Below are positions 43,440-52,360 of a DNA stretch of 64,000 nt, one piece after another. Location of the stretch: assembly GCF_003751085.1 (NCBI RefSeq), contig NZ_RJJY01000002.1, positions 1,364,001-1,428,000 of the forward strand. The letters run 5' to 3'. Origin of the DNA: Micromonospora sp. Llam0 (GTDB taxonomy: Bacteria; Actinomycetota; Actinomycetes; Mycobacteriales; Micromonosporaceae). The first letter of the stretch is position 1; each line of letters begins with the position of its first letter. A program made the position numbers and the translations under genes. The notes below the pieces were generated by a model. It saw nothing but the letters and a program-made list of their open reading frames with translations, had not been told where the DNA came from and ran no database searches.

Positions 43440-44080
43440 GCCAATCAAACAACGCTCGGTTGATCTCGCGACGATCCGGCGGCGCGGCATCGGCGAAATG
43501 CCGCTGAAGACGATCGCGAGCGTCGCGGCGTGCCACAAGGTCGTTCGCGCCGCGCTCGACCAGCCGGTGCGCGGCCCGCCATTGGGGGAACGCCGTCGCA
43601 TCATCCAACGGTGTGCCTGCACCGATGACCGCACCAGGGGCGCCGATGTCCGCGCCCGCGTCCAGCAGACGCGTCGAGCAACTCGACGTCGTCGCTGCTG
43701 GCCGCCCAGTGCAGCGGCGTCTCGGTATGCGGCCCGGTGAACCGGACGTGCACGTCGGCGCCCGCGGCGACGAGCGCGGCGACGGTGGTGGCACCGTTGG
43801 GATAGTGACCTGGCCAGTCGGTCACCACGTGCAGCAGGGTGCGGGACATGCCACCGTCCGGACGGCTGTCGTGGTCACCCGGCCGGGCGGTGGCCAGCCC
43901 CGGCTGCCCGGCCAGCCGCCGCCGCGGCCGGGCCACGTCACCGGTGCGGATTGCGGTGACGGCGGCAACGGCGAGCGGGTCCTCGGCGTCGAGGACCAGC
44001 ACCTCCGTACGGCCGGCCACAGCCACACCCCTACCGTCGAGGCGGCCCGGAACCGTCACGCCGTGCCAACCCTTGGCTAC
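43440..44080 (-). pseudogene. Ankyrin-repeat protein gene with frameshifts
   Basis: The readable parts are TLLHVVTDWPGHYPNGATTV, VAALVAAGADVHVRFTGPHT and ETPLHWAASSDDVELLDA. An extra T near 43676 then shifts the frame to LLDAGADIGAPGAVIGAGTP. A further break near 43545 separates LVERGA(RTTLWHAAT) from DRLQRHFADAAPPDRREINR. Three ankyrin-type repeats are visible. The protein would be a small cytosolic binding protein; it cannot be made intact. Confidence 0.65.
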
Positions 44081-44192
44081 TCGTCGAGGTCGCTCCCCGG
44101 CGCGAATGCGCGGGTGCGGGACCACCCTGGCCGTGCCAGTACCGCGCGACCGGTGGACGAGGGGGCCCGCTGCCAGGCCGGGTGAGCCTCGC

Positions 44193-45089
44193 TCAGTCGC
44201 GCGGCCTCGCGGTGCCGGTCGGGGCTGGCTCCTGGCGGGGGCGGCGATGGCGGCGTCGTTGACGCATCCAGCCCACGGCGGCGCCGGCCAGGAGGGCGGC
44301 CAGGACCACGGCGAGGATTCCTGCGCCGGCGCGGTCGAGCAGGGTGGCCAGCCGGCGCTGGGCGACGGCGGCTGTGTCGATGATCGGGTCGCTGGTCGTT
44401 GTGCCGTGCAGGATGCGAATTTCGAACCAGCCGTACCAGGCCACGTAGACGCCGGCGGCCAGGAGCAGCGCGCCGCCGAGGCGGGACAACAGTGGTGCGG
44501 CGCGGCGGACCCGGCGTAGCACGCCGTCGCGGGCGAGCGCGACGGTGAGGGCGGCGACGGCGACGGTCAGTCCCATCCCGGCCGCGTACGCGAGGAACAG
44601 CCCGGCCCCGGCGACGATCGAGCCGGCGCGGAAGCTGGTGACCACGATGGCCAGGAACGGGCCGATCGTGCACGACAGCGACGCCGCCGCGTAGGCGGCG
44701 CCGAACAGCACCATCGACGGCACCGACCGGCGCACCGTCGGCGCGCGCGAGCCGGTCAGCCGCAGGCCCGGCAGCTGGCGGCCGGCCAGCAGCCAACCAC
44801 CGAACCCGAGCAGCAGCACACCCAGGATGATGGTGACCCAGGGCAGGTGCCGCTGCACCGTACCGGCGACCGGTGCCAGGACCAGCCCGAACAGGCCGAA
44901 CACGGCGACGAACCCGGCGGTCATCGCCGCGGTGGCTGCCAAGGCCCGGGCCACGGCGGCCCCGCGGCCGGTCGTGCCGTCGCCGGCCACCAGCAGCGAC
45001 AGGTAGGCCGGCAGCAGCGCGAACCCGCACGGGTTGACCGCGGCGAGCATGCCGGCGGCTACCGCCAGGCCCAGCGGTGCCTCACCCAT
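44193..45089 (-). CDS. CcdA/DsbD-like transmembrane thiol transporter, copy B
   Basis: This 298-aa paralogue of 36411-37334 has the same topology and Cys positions (AVNPCGFALLPAYLSLLVAG; AASLSCTIGPFLAIVVTSF). It is immediately downstream of a TlpA-like gene (1-base gap). The two CcdA copies are clearly similar along their length, showing that a CcdA-TlpA unit was duplicated or acquired twice. It is predicted to bring reducing power across the membrane. Confidence 0.85.
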   Translation of the reverse strand: MGEAPLGLAVAAGMLAAVNPCGFALLPAYLSLLVAGDGTTGRGAAVARALAATAAMTAGFVAVFGLFGLVLAPVAGTVQRHLPWVTIILGVLLLGFGGWLLAGRQLPGLRLTGSRAPTVRRSVPSMVLFGAAYAAASLSCTIGPFLAIVVTSFRAGSIVAGAGLFLAYAAGMGLTVAVAALTVALARDGVLRRVRRAAPLLSRLGGALLLAAGVYVAWYGWFEIRILHGTTTSDPIIDTAAVAQRRLATLLDRAGAGILAVVLAALLAGAAVGWMRQRRRHRRPRQEPAPTGTARPRD

Positions 45090-45090
45090 C

Positions 45091-45624
45091 TCAGCCGGCC
45101 AGCAGCGGGTCGAGCACGTCGGGCAGCTTGTCGACGTCGGTGTGGCCGCGCGCCACGACCGTGCCGGTGCGGTCGAGCACCACGAAGGTGCTCTGTTCGG
45201 CCATCTTGAACCGTTTCCACACGACGCCCTGCTCGTCTGCCAGTTGCGGGAACCCGGACAGCTTGGCCATCTTCACGAAGTCGTGCATCGCCGACTCCTG
45301 GTCCAGCCCGGCCACCCCGACGACGGTGACCTTGCCTTGGTATTTGGCCGCCAGGTCGGTGACCGGCCGGGCCTGCTGCAGGCAGGTGGGACACCAGGGG
45401 GCCCAGAACCACAGCAGCGCGGGCTTGCCGGCCAGGCTGTGACCGTCGAAGCTGCCACCGTCGAGGGTGGCCGCGGTGAAGTCGTAGCTGCCGGTCGGTG
45501 TGTCGGCGGCCCCAGCGGCCGAACTCCCCGACGTCGCCGCCTGCTGGTCCGAGCCGGTCGCGCAGCCGGTCACGACCAGCGTGCCGACGACCATCAAGGC
45601 GAGTAGTGCCCGCCGTACCTTCAT
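45091..45624 (-). CDS. TlpA/ResA-like thioredoxin-fold lipoprotein, copy B
   Basis: ATG 45624 (MKVRRALLALMVVGTLVVTG) has GGAG upstream; the Cys after TG is the lipobox Cys. The protein is 177 aa with the redox motif WFWAPWCPTCLQQAR. It is paired with CcdA copy B. The WCPTC motif is closer to standard TlpA than the WCSTC of copy A. Confidence 0.85.
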   Translation of the reverse strand: MKVRRALLALMVVGTLVVTGCATGSDQQAATSGSSAAGAADTPTGSYDFTAATLDGGSFDGHSLAGKPALLWFWAPWCPTCLQQARPVTDLAAKYQGKVTVVGVAGLDQESAMHDFVKMAKLSGFPQLADEQGVVWKRFKMAEQSTFVVLDRTGTVVARGHTDVDKLPDVLDPLLAG

Positions 45625-45752
45625 TGGTGCTCCATTCGTCCGCCGACCGGTCAGCGTGCCGCAGCCTGGCACCCATCTTCCGTGATCCAGCTCACTGACA
45701 CACCCGGCGTTACCGACTACCGGAGGGGCTGGCGTTCTCGCGTGGGGTCGGT

Positions 45753-46535
45753 GTGGGCGCCGCTACGGTGGCTAGGGTGCGAGATGACCGGTGGCCGCGT
45801 TATCTGACCGACTTCCACGCCCGGAATCCGGGAATCACCGAGCAGGTACTCGAGCGCGCCCGTAGCGGGCCGGGGGACCCGTACGACTGGGTCGCCTCGG
45901 TGGCGCCGCCCGGTGCTCGGGTGCTGGATGTCGCGTGCGGCAGCGCGCCGCTGTGAGCGCGGCTGCCGGGCCGGACCTACCTCGTCGGGGTGGACGCGTC
46001 CGCCGGCGAGCTGTCGGCGGCCCGCGGCCGGGGTGCGGGGCCGCTGGTGCGCGCCTCGGCGGCGGCGCTGCCGGTGGCGGGCGCCAGCGTGGAGGTGGTG
46101 GTGTGTTCGATGGCGTTGCAGGTGCTGGCGCCGCTGCCGGCCGTGCTCGCCGAGATCACACGGGTGCTGGTGCCCGGGGGCCGGCTGGTGGCCACGTGGC
46201 CCGACCGGGGGCCGCTGCGACCCGGTGATGTGCTCGTCCTCGCCGGGCTGCTGGCGGTGTTGGGTCGCGGCCTGCGGTATCCGAACGACGCCGCGTTGCG
46301 GCGGCTGCCGGACCTGCTCACCGGCGCCGGGCTGAGGCTGGTCGACGACGAGCGACGCCGCTTCGGGTACCCGCTGCTCGACGCGGCGGCGGCCGACCGG
46401 TTCCTGGCCTCGCTGTACCTGCCGGACCTGCCCGGCTACCGGTACCGAACGGCACGAACGGCGCTGCGGGGGTTGGCCCGTGCCCGCCTCACCGTGCCGG
46501 TACCGGTCCGGCGGATCGTCGCCGTGCGACGGTGA
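45753..46535 (+). pseudogene. Class I SAM methyltransferase with one in-frame TGA
   Basis: The frame is continuous except for TGA at 45954-45956, right after the SAM-binding motif I region (ARVLDVACGSAPL). It then continues as ARLPGRTYLVGVDASAGELS, with later motifs intact (ITRVLVPGGRLVATWPD). In relatives as I recall them this position is often Trp, so a TGG to TGA change is likely. Without readthrough the product stops at residue 67, inside the SAM domain. GTG 45777 is an alternative start. Confidence 0.7.
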
Positions 46536-46615
46536 CGGCACACCACGACGTCGAGTGGGCTGCCGGAGAACCGGGATGGGCTTGGTGCCTGGCGACGGTG
46601 CGGTCGCCCCGGGGG

Positions 46616-47578
46616 CTATCCGGCCTGCTGCTCGGCCGTGCGCTGGTAGCTGTCAAGGATCGCCTCCATATCCGCGCCGCCGCGTTCGGCGTGGAGGCGG
46701 GCCAGCGCCGCCAGCCCCGGGACCCGCCGCAGCCGGGCGTCGAACCGGATGGTGACCTGTGTGCCGCCGTCGACCGGCGCCACGCTCCACGCGCCGGTGA
46801 ATGTCCGGAACATCGCCCGGTACGCGGCGGGGTAGGTCGACACGTCGACGTCCATCACGTACCGGTCATGGGGTTGCCAGAGGGTGCACGTCTCCTGCCA
46901 GTCGCGTGCGGAGCTGTCGACGCAGCGGCGTCGCGCCCCCTGGCCGGCGCCGGAGATCACCGTCGTGACGGCCAGGGTGTCGGTGTGCCGGTGGTAGCCG
47001 TCGAGGTCCGAGATGATCTCCCACACGTCGGGCAGTGGAGCCCGGATGATGCGGCTGCGTTGCAGGGTCAGCCGGTTGAGCTGCCGCTGCTTGCGCGGCG
47101 ACACGGTGCCGTGCTCGACCAGGTGCCGCAGGTCCGCCAGCAGGTGCTGCCCGGTCCGCCCGACGCGGGCCAGCAGCCACCACCGGGCCAGCTTCCCGAG
47201 CGCGCCGCGCACCTGGAGCTGGGCCTGGAACTCCGCCCGGCAGCGGTGCGGGCCCAGCGCCGTGATCTGCCACCGGTTGCGGGCCAGCGTGACGAACCCG
47301 GGCAGCCCGCTCGCCTGGTAGGTGAGCGACCGGGCGGCCTCGTCGTACTCCACGATGGTCTCGGTGGCCTCGGGCACCAGCGCGATCCCGGTGTGGCAGA
47401 CCCGACCCGGCACCGGCGCCCCCACGGCCGGCAGGGTGCCTGCGGGCGCCGCCGGCAGCGCGGCCGAGGCCGGGATCGCGGTGGCCCACTCGCCGATCCG
47501 GTCGAACCGGCCGGCCACCACCTCCCAGACCTGGTCGGCGGGCGCGTCGATGATTATGTGGTCGGTCAGCGAGAACAT
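46616..47578 (-). CDS. Tandem SRPBCC (START/cyclase-like) protein
   Basis: The 320-aa protein starts at ATG 47578 (MFSLTDHIIIDAPADQVWEV). Two SRPBCC domains are visible, the first opening with that motif and the second with SRIIRAPLPDVWEIISDLDG. The fold binds hydrophobic ligands and includes polyketide cyclases. The gene is divergent from an XRE-family regulator, with an inverted repeat between them. The ligand is unknown. Confidence 0.75.
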   Translation of the reverse strand: MFSLTDHIIIDAPADQVWEVVAGRFDRIGEWATAIPASAALPAAPAGTLPAVGAPVPGRVCHTGIALVPEATETIVEYDEAARSLTYQASGLPGFVTLARNRWQITALGPHRCRAEFQAQLQVRGALGKLARWWLLARVGRTGQHLLADLRHLVEHGTVSPRKQRQLNRLTLQRSRIIRAPLPDVWEIISDLDGYHRHTDTLAVTTVISGAGQGARRRCVDSSARDWQETCTLWQPHDRYVMDVDVSTYPAAYRAMFRTFTGAWSVAPVDGGTQVTIRFDARLRRVPGLAALARLHAERGGADMEAILDSYQRTAEQQAG

Positions 47579-47613
47579 GTCATCGAGGATGGGCGGCGGG
47601 CCGGCGCCGCGTC

Positions 47614-47632
47614 GATTCCCGAACAGGGAATC
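47614..47632. promoter_or_regulatory. Inverted repeat between the SRPBCC gene and the XRE gene
   Basis: GATTCCCGAACAGGGAATC has perfect 7-bp arms around a 5-bp centre. It sits in the 87-bp divergent intergenic region and is a likely operator for the XRE-type protein, which would then control itself and the SRPBCC gene. Confidence 0.55.
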
Positions 47633-47665
47633 GGCAGACCGCCGGCCGGCCGGGATACTGGCGTC

Positions 47666-48460
47666 ATGGACAACGCCACCGAGGCGGCGGTCAGCCCGTT
47701 CGGGGCTCGGCTGCGCCGCTGGCGCACCCACCGCGGCCTGAGCCAGCTCGCCCTCGCGACGTCGGTCGGCTCCACCGCCCGCCACGTGTCGTTTCTGGAG
47801 ACCGGACGCTCCCGCCCCAGCCGGCAGATGGTCCTGCGGCTCGGCGAGGCGCTGGGCGTGCCCCTGCGCGAACGCAACCAGCTCCTGCACGCCGCCGGCC
47901 TGCCGGTCGCCTACCCGCAGGCCGACCTGGGTGACCGCGACCTGGCCCCCTATCTGGCCGCCGTCGACCGGCTGCTACAGGCCCACCTGCCCTACCCGGC
48001 CATGGTCATCGACCCGTACGGCACGGTGCTGCTGGCCAACCGAGCCTGCCACGCCCTGTTCGGCGCCGACATCGTCGGTGCCGACCTGACCCGCCGGTTC
48101 CTCGCCGACCCGGCCGCCCGGCACACCATCGCCAACTGGCCCGAGGTTGCCTGGGCCGGCCTCGACCGGCTCCGCCACCAGCTTGACCGCACCCCGTTCG
48201 ACCAGCGGCTCAGGCGACTGGTCGAGCGGGCCGAGACCACGCTGTCCGGCGTGCCCCGCCCGCACCGGCCATCCACCGACCCGGTGGTGTGTCCGTGGTT
48301 CCGCGTCGGCGACCAGGTCGTGAAGACCATCGGCATCGCCGCCCGGTTCGAGTCCGCCGCCGAGATCACCCTCGACGAGCTCCGTATCGAGCTGATCTAC
48401 CCGCTCGACGCCGACGCCGACCGCGTCCTCAGGAATCTCGTGAACGCGGCCGACCGCTAG
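47666..48460 (+). CDS. XRE-family regulator with MmyB-like ligand domain
   Basis: This 264-aa protein has an N-terminal XRE helix-turn-helix (RTHRGLSQLALATSVGSTAR then HVSFLETGRSRPS, about residues 20-55). Its C-terminal domain resembles MmyB (YPAMVIDPYGTVLLANRACH and ADPAARHTIANWPEVA), a fold reported to bind lipophilic ligands such as fatty acids. It is divergent from the SRPBCC gene, consistent with a shared hydrophobic effector. Confidence 0.85.
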   Translation: MDNATEAAVSPFGARLRRWRTHRGLSQLALATSVGSTARHVSFLETGRSRPSRQMVLRLGEALGVPLRERNQLLHAAGLPVAYPQADLGDRDLAPYLAAVDRLLQAHLPYPAMVIDPYGTVLLANRACHALFGADIVGADLTRRFLADPAARHTIANWPEVAWAGLDRLRHQLDRTPFDQRLRRLVERAETTLSGVPRPHRPSTDPVVCPWFRVGDQVVKTIGIAARFESAAEITLDELRIELIYPLDADADRVLRNLVNAADR

Positions 48461-48489
48461 GCCGCGGACCCCGGCAGCAGCTTCGGAAG

Positions 48490-49029
48490 TCAGCTCGGAT
48501 CGGGTGCGGGTGGGAAGTCCAGGTCGGTGCCGACGTAGTGGTTGAAGTAGTTGGTGAACATGTTGGCGATCAGGTACGCGAACAGCGCCGCGAGCTCCGG
48601 CACGGTTCAGCCTGCCGCGAGGGCCTGCCGCCAGGTCGCCTCGTCGACCTGGCCGACGTGCGTGACCGCGGCGCGGACGACGGCCAGCAGCGCGTCGAGT
48701 TTCGGCTCGATCGGCCGGCCGAGGCGGGCCGCGACGGTTTCGTCGAGGTTCATGCCGGCGCGCTGCGCGGCGGCGGTGTGCGCGGCCTGGCAGTAGCCGC
48801 AGTCGGCGGCGGCGACGGCCAGCGCGGTCGCTTCGCTGGTGCGCGGGTCGAAACTGCCGTGTTCGGCGATGGCGGCCTGGATGCCGCTGTAGGCGGCGAG
48901 GACCACCGGGGCGTGCGCCATCTCGCCGTGGATGTTGAGGACCTTGCCGTAGCGGTCCTTCAGTGCCACGAGCAGGTCGCGGCTGGCGTCAGGTGCGCTG
49001 TGCAGGTCGTGTACCGGAACGCGGGGCAT
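48490..49029 (-). pseudogene. AhpD-like gene, copy B, with one in-frame TGA
   Basis: It encodes 179 codons in one frame with the redox motif DCGYCQAAHTA. A TGA at 48607-48609 interrupts it after RQALAAG; the paralogue at 39133 has Trp at this place (LDAGWSAEELTELF). Beyond it the frame continues to NMFTNYFNHYVGTDLDFPP and a normal stop. A single base change from TGG would explain it. Without readthrough, the conserved C-terminal NYFNHY region is lost. Confidence 0.75.
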
Positions 49030-49227
49030 CGTTCGGGGCTCCTCATGACTTCAGCCGGGGTCTGGTCGTCGTTGACCGTCTCCCCGCCCGCCAGGCGCGG
49101 TCTGTGAGCCCGCACACAGTAGGGGGCCAGCCCGCGACGGGGCCTACCGACCGATTGGCCGATCAACCCGCGCCCCGGCTACCGGATGCGGAGGATCACT
49201 GCGGTGCTGCCGGCTGCGGGAACCGGT

Positions 49228-49899
49228 TCACCGGCGAGTGGCCAGCAGCGCGTCGACGAGGGTGGCCCGGTCGGGGGCGGAGAACCCGGCTGCCTGGAAG
49301 ATCGCCGGCCAGTGCTGGCCGGCGCGGTTGACCCAGGCGGCGCGCAGGCCGGCGGCGGTGGCGCCGGCGCAGTCCCCAGGGTGCGCGGCCACCAGTGCCA
49401 GCGATCCGGGGTCGACGGCGAGTTCGGTGGCCGCGAACCGGTACGGTTCGGCGGCCGGTTTCCAGCGGCGTACCGCGTCGACGGACAGATTGGCGGACAG
49501 ATACCGGCCGAGGTTGGCGCGGTGCAGCAGCGCCTGGACGACCTCGACGCTGCCGTTGGTCAGCGTGGCCGTGGCGATGCCGGCGTCGCGCAACGCGCGC
49601 AGTGCCGGTTCGACGTCGGGATGCGGGTCGAGATCCCGCATCGTCGCGACGATCATGGCGACCGCGTCATCCTCGACGGAGGCGCCGAGCCTGCGGAGGG
49701 TTTCCGCGGCGACCTCGGCGAAGGGCCGGTAGCTGCCGAGCGCGGTCAGGGCGAACCCGTCGCGCAGCAGCCGGGCGAACCATACCGGAACCAGGCTGGG
49801 GTCGAGGCCCGCGTCGGTGAACGCCGGTCGCAGCCGGTCCAGCGTGAACAGAGTTTCGTTGACGTCGAACACGACAGCGTCAACCGGGGCGATGTTCAT
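49228..49899 (-). CDS. HAD-family type II haloacid dehalogenase-like hydrolase
   Basis: This 223-aa protein starts at ATG 49899. It has the nucleophile Asp in VVFDVNETLFTLDRLRPAF, the Thr/Ser motif TATLTNGSVEVVQALL, the Lys region (VRRWKPAAEPYRFA) and a final acidic region (LALVAAHPGDCAGATAAGLR), where the usual first Asp is replaced by His. It hydrolyses a C-halogen or phosphate bond in known relatives. A fragment of a close homologue is at 39740-39890. Confidence 0.8.
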   Translation of the reverse strand: MNIAPVDAVVFDVNETLFTLDRLRPAFTDAGLDPSLVPVWFARLLRDGFALTALGSYRPFAEVAAETLRRLGASVEDDAVAMIVATMRDLDPHPDVEPALRALRDAGIATATLTNGSVEVVQALLHRANLGRYLSANLSVDAVRRWKPAAEPYRFAATELAVDPGSLALVAAHPGDCAGATAAGLRAAWVNRAGQHWPAIFQAAGFSAPDRATLVDALLATRR

Positions 49900-50154
49900 C
49901 GGTTCATGCTCGTGCAGGCCGGCCGTACCCGCCACCGGGTCATCCCTGCCCGCCAGGTCGAGGGCGGCCGTGCCGGAGAGCAGGCCGCGGGGAGCGTATG
50001 CATGCCTGTCCGGACAACCCGCCCGGCCGCCATCTACCGCGCGACGACCGACTCCGACCGGCGCTGCTCGACGCAGGCCAGGACACGGAAGCCACTGCGG
50101 GGCGCGGTCGGGCAGCGGGGTTGGCGCCGGCGGGGCATGGTTGGCTGGGCCGCG

Positions 50155-51505
50155 CCATGGCCACCTCACCGCCGCCCGCCGCCTCGACCGTCCAGCCTCC
50201 AGGGCGGGGGTTGGGCGCGGTGCTGGGCGCCCAGTCGCTAATACGGACCGGTCGGCCGCCAGCGGGCTGGTGGTGGGCGCGTACTTCGCGGCGCTGCGGG
50301 CGGACGGGGTGGCGGTGACGTCGCTGCTGCTGGGCATTGGGCGGGTTGGGATTTGCCACCGAGTTGCTGGTGGTGCCGCTGGCCGGGGCGGGCAGCGACC
50401 GGTACGGCCGCCGGGTGTTCCTGGTCGTCGCGCCGGTGCTGGCCGCGGCCGGGATCGCCGTGTTGCCGGGCGCGTCGCTGCTGGCCGCCGTCCCGTCGCT
50501 GGGGCTACTGGCGGCGGTGGTCGGCGTGTCCCGGCTGGTGGAGGGAGCCGGCAGTGCGATGGCCGCACCGGCGACGCTGGCCTGCTGGCCGACGGCACCG
50601 AGGGCGACCGGCTGCGACGGGGCCGGCTGATGAGCTTCTACGAGCTGTCCTCCACGGGTGGCATCGCGGTGGGCGCAGCGGCCGGTCCGCTGCTGTGGGC
50701 CGCCGCCGGCCTGTGGTCGTTCCCGGCGATCGCGGCCGGGTACCTGGCCGCCGCCGCACTGGCGGCGATGTTCGTCGGATCCGGATTCGTCGGATCCGGC
50801 CGCGGGCCGGGAGCGAGGCCCGCCCGTCGCGGTGGGCGGCCGGCGGTGGCGGCCCGACGGGGCTGGCGGCTGATCTTCGCCGACCGGCGGCTGGCGGCGT
50901 TCCTGCCGGCCTGGGTCGCCGTGAACGCCATTCTCGGCACGTGGGTGACCGCGCAGATCACGTTCGTGTTGGCGGGGCCGCGTCGGGTAGCGGGGCAGCG
51001 GTTCGTCGGCGCCTTCGCCGGCCACGAAACCGGGCTGTCCGCGCTGCTGGGCGGGTACGTGCTGGTCTTCGCCGCGTGCACGGTGGCGTGGGCGTTCCTG
51101 GTCGGCCGGGCACCGACCCGCCTGGTGCTGGCCGCCGCGGTGGCCGGGGCGGGGCTGGCGTCAGCCGCGTTGATCGGGCTCAACCACGGCGGCCCGTTCG
51201 GGCTGCTGGGGCCGCTGGCGCTGGTCGGGATGTTCCTGGAGGCAGGGTTCGCCCCGGCCGCGTTGACCTACCTCGCGGACACGTCGGCTGATTTCGCCGC
51301 CGACCGGGGCCTGGTGATGGGCGTCTACTCGGTGGTGCTCGGCTTGGGCTACCTGGCCGGCAACCTGCTGGGTGGGGTGTTCGCCCAGTCGACGGCGTTC
51401 GACGGCCTCGCCATCCAGACGATCATTCTCGCGGCGGTCGGGCTGGTCTCGGTCGCCACCCTGCCGCCCGGGCGGAGCCGGCCGGGTTCGGTGCCGGTTC
51501 CGTAA
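50155..51505 (+). pseudogene. MFS transporter gene with several frameshifts
   Basis: Coherent pieces in different frames are AASGLVVGAYFAALRADGVA, then (from about 50337) GLGFATELLVVPLAGAGSDR, then (from about 50580) MSFYELSSTGGIAVGAAAGP to the end near LPPGRSRPGSVPVP. Together they give about twelve membrane segments and a typical loop (AGSDRYGRRVF). At least three indels interrupt it. The start is uncertain. Confidence 0.65.
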
Positions 51506-51550
51506 CCGCGCTCACGGTCGGCGGCGGCGAACCCGGCTAACGTCGTGTTC

Positions 51551-52024
51551 ATGTGGTTACGGTTCGTCCTCGGCGGTGTGTACACGGCGATGGCCGCCGG
51601 TCAGGCGGTCTCCTGGGAGCGGATGCCGGCGATCCTCGCCGCCTACCGGGCGGTCCCCGCGCCGGTGCTGCCGTGGCTGGCCGGGGCGTTGATCGCCGCC
51701 GAGGCGGTGTGCGGGGTGTGGCTGCTGAGCCGGCCGCGCTCTGTGACCCTCGCCCCGGTGTGGATCTACACGGCGGTGACCGTGGTGTGGGCGGTGCTCG
51801 GTGTGCAGGCCCAGCTGCGCGGGCTGCCGGTGGCCAACTGTGGCTGTTTCGGGGTGTACCTGGCGCAGCGGCTGAGCTGGTTCGTGCTGGCCCAGGACGG
51901 GCTGCTGCTCGGCTACGCCGTGCTGATGGTGCGCGCCGCTCACCGCGCGAACCGGTCACCCGGTGCCGGAGCACCGATCCGTCCCCGCCGGATGAAACAG
52001 GACGAATCAACCAGAAACGTGTAG
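51551..52024 (+). CDS. MauE/DoxX-like membrane protein
   Basis: The protein is about 157 aa from ATG 51551 (GTG 51545 is possible), with four hydrophobic segments. A conserved Cys motif (GLPVANCGCFGVYLAQRLSW) sits in a loop near residues 95-115, as in MauE-type proteins that take part in disulfide or quinone-linked redox work. It lies in a run with DUF427 and FAD-reductase genes and may link them to the membrane. Confidence 0.75.
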   Translation: MWLRFVLGGVYTAMAAGQAVSWERMPAILAAYRAVPAPVLPWLAGALIAAEAVCGVWLLSRPRSVTLAPVWIYTAVTVVWAVLGVQAQLRGLPVANCGCFGVYLAQRLSWFVLAQDGLLLGYAVLMVRAAHRANRSPGAGAPIRPRRMKQDESTRNV

Positions 52025-52033
52025 GAGGAGATC

Positions 52034-52360
52034 ATGACGGTGCGCGCGGTGTGGAACGGCACGGTCATCGCGGAGTCGGACGACACGGTGGTGGTGGAGG
52101 GTAACCACTACTTCCCGGCCGGCGCACTGCGCCGGGAGTACTTCAGCGACAGCTCGACGCACACGTTGTGCCCGTGGAAGGGGCTGGCCAGCTACCACAC
52201 GGTCACCGTGGACGGGGTGAGCAACCCGGACGCGGCCTGGTTCTACCCGCACCCCAGCCTGCTGGCCAGGAAGGTCCGCAGCCGGGTGGCGTTCTGGCGC
52301 GGGGTCGAGGTGCAGGTCGTGGCCGACGAGCCGGCCGGCGGGACGGGGGTGTCGCGGTGA
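52034..52360 (+). CDS. DUF427 protein
   Basis: This 108-aa protein has the family core VRAVWNGTVIAESDDTVVVE and the STHTLCPWKGLASYHTVTVD motif. The ribosome-binding site GTAGGAGGAG precedes ATG 52034. The family is small and soluble with no settled function. The stop overlaps the GTG of the next FAD oxidoreductase, so they are translated together. Confidence 0.85.
   Translation: MTVRAVWNGTVIAESDDTVVVEGNHYFPAGALRREYFSDSSTHTLCPWKGLASYHTVTVDGVSNPDAAWFYPHPSLLARKVRSRVAFWRGVEVQVVADEPAGGTGVSR

Noticed and set aside
43413..43463. 16-codon ORF with a fair ribosome-binding site (MTDANSATPANQTTLG)
   Set aside because: Too short to interpret; probably the start of a gene cut off by the ankyrin-gene remnant.
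36411..45624. Cytochrome c maturation system, because of CcdA and TlpA
   Set aside because: No ResB/ResC, haem lyase or c-type cytochrome (CxxCH) protein is seen in the window; a general thiol relay is more likely.
45954..45956. Selenocysteine at the in-frame TGA of the methyltransferase (and at 48607)
   Set aside because: No Sec-type partner motif is evident, the AhpD position is Trp in the paralogue, and bacterial Sec insertion needs a hairpin just after the codon, which I could not recognise.
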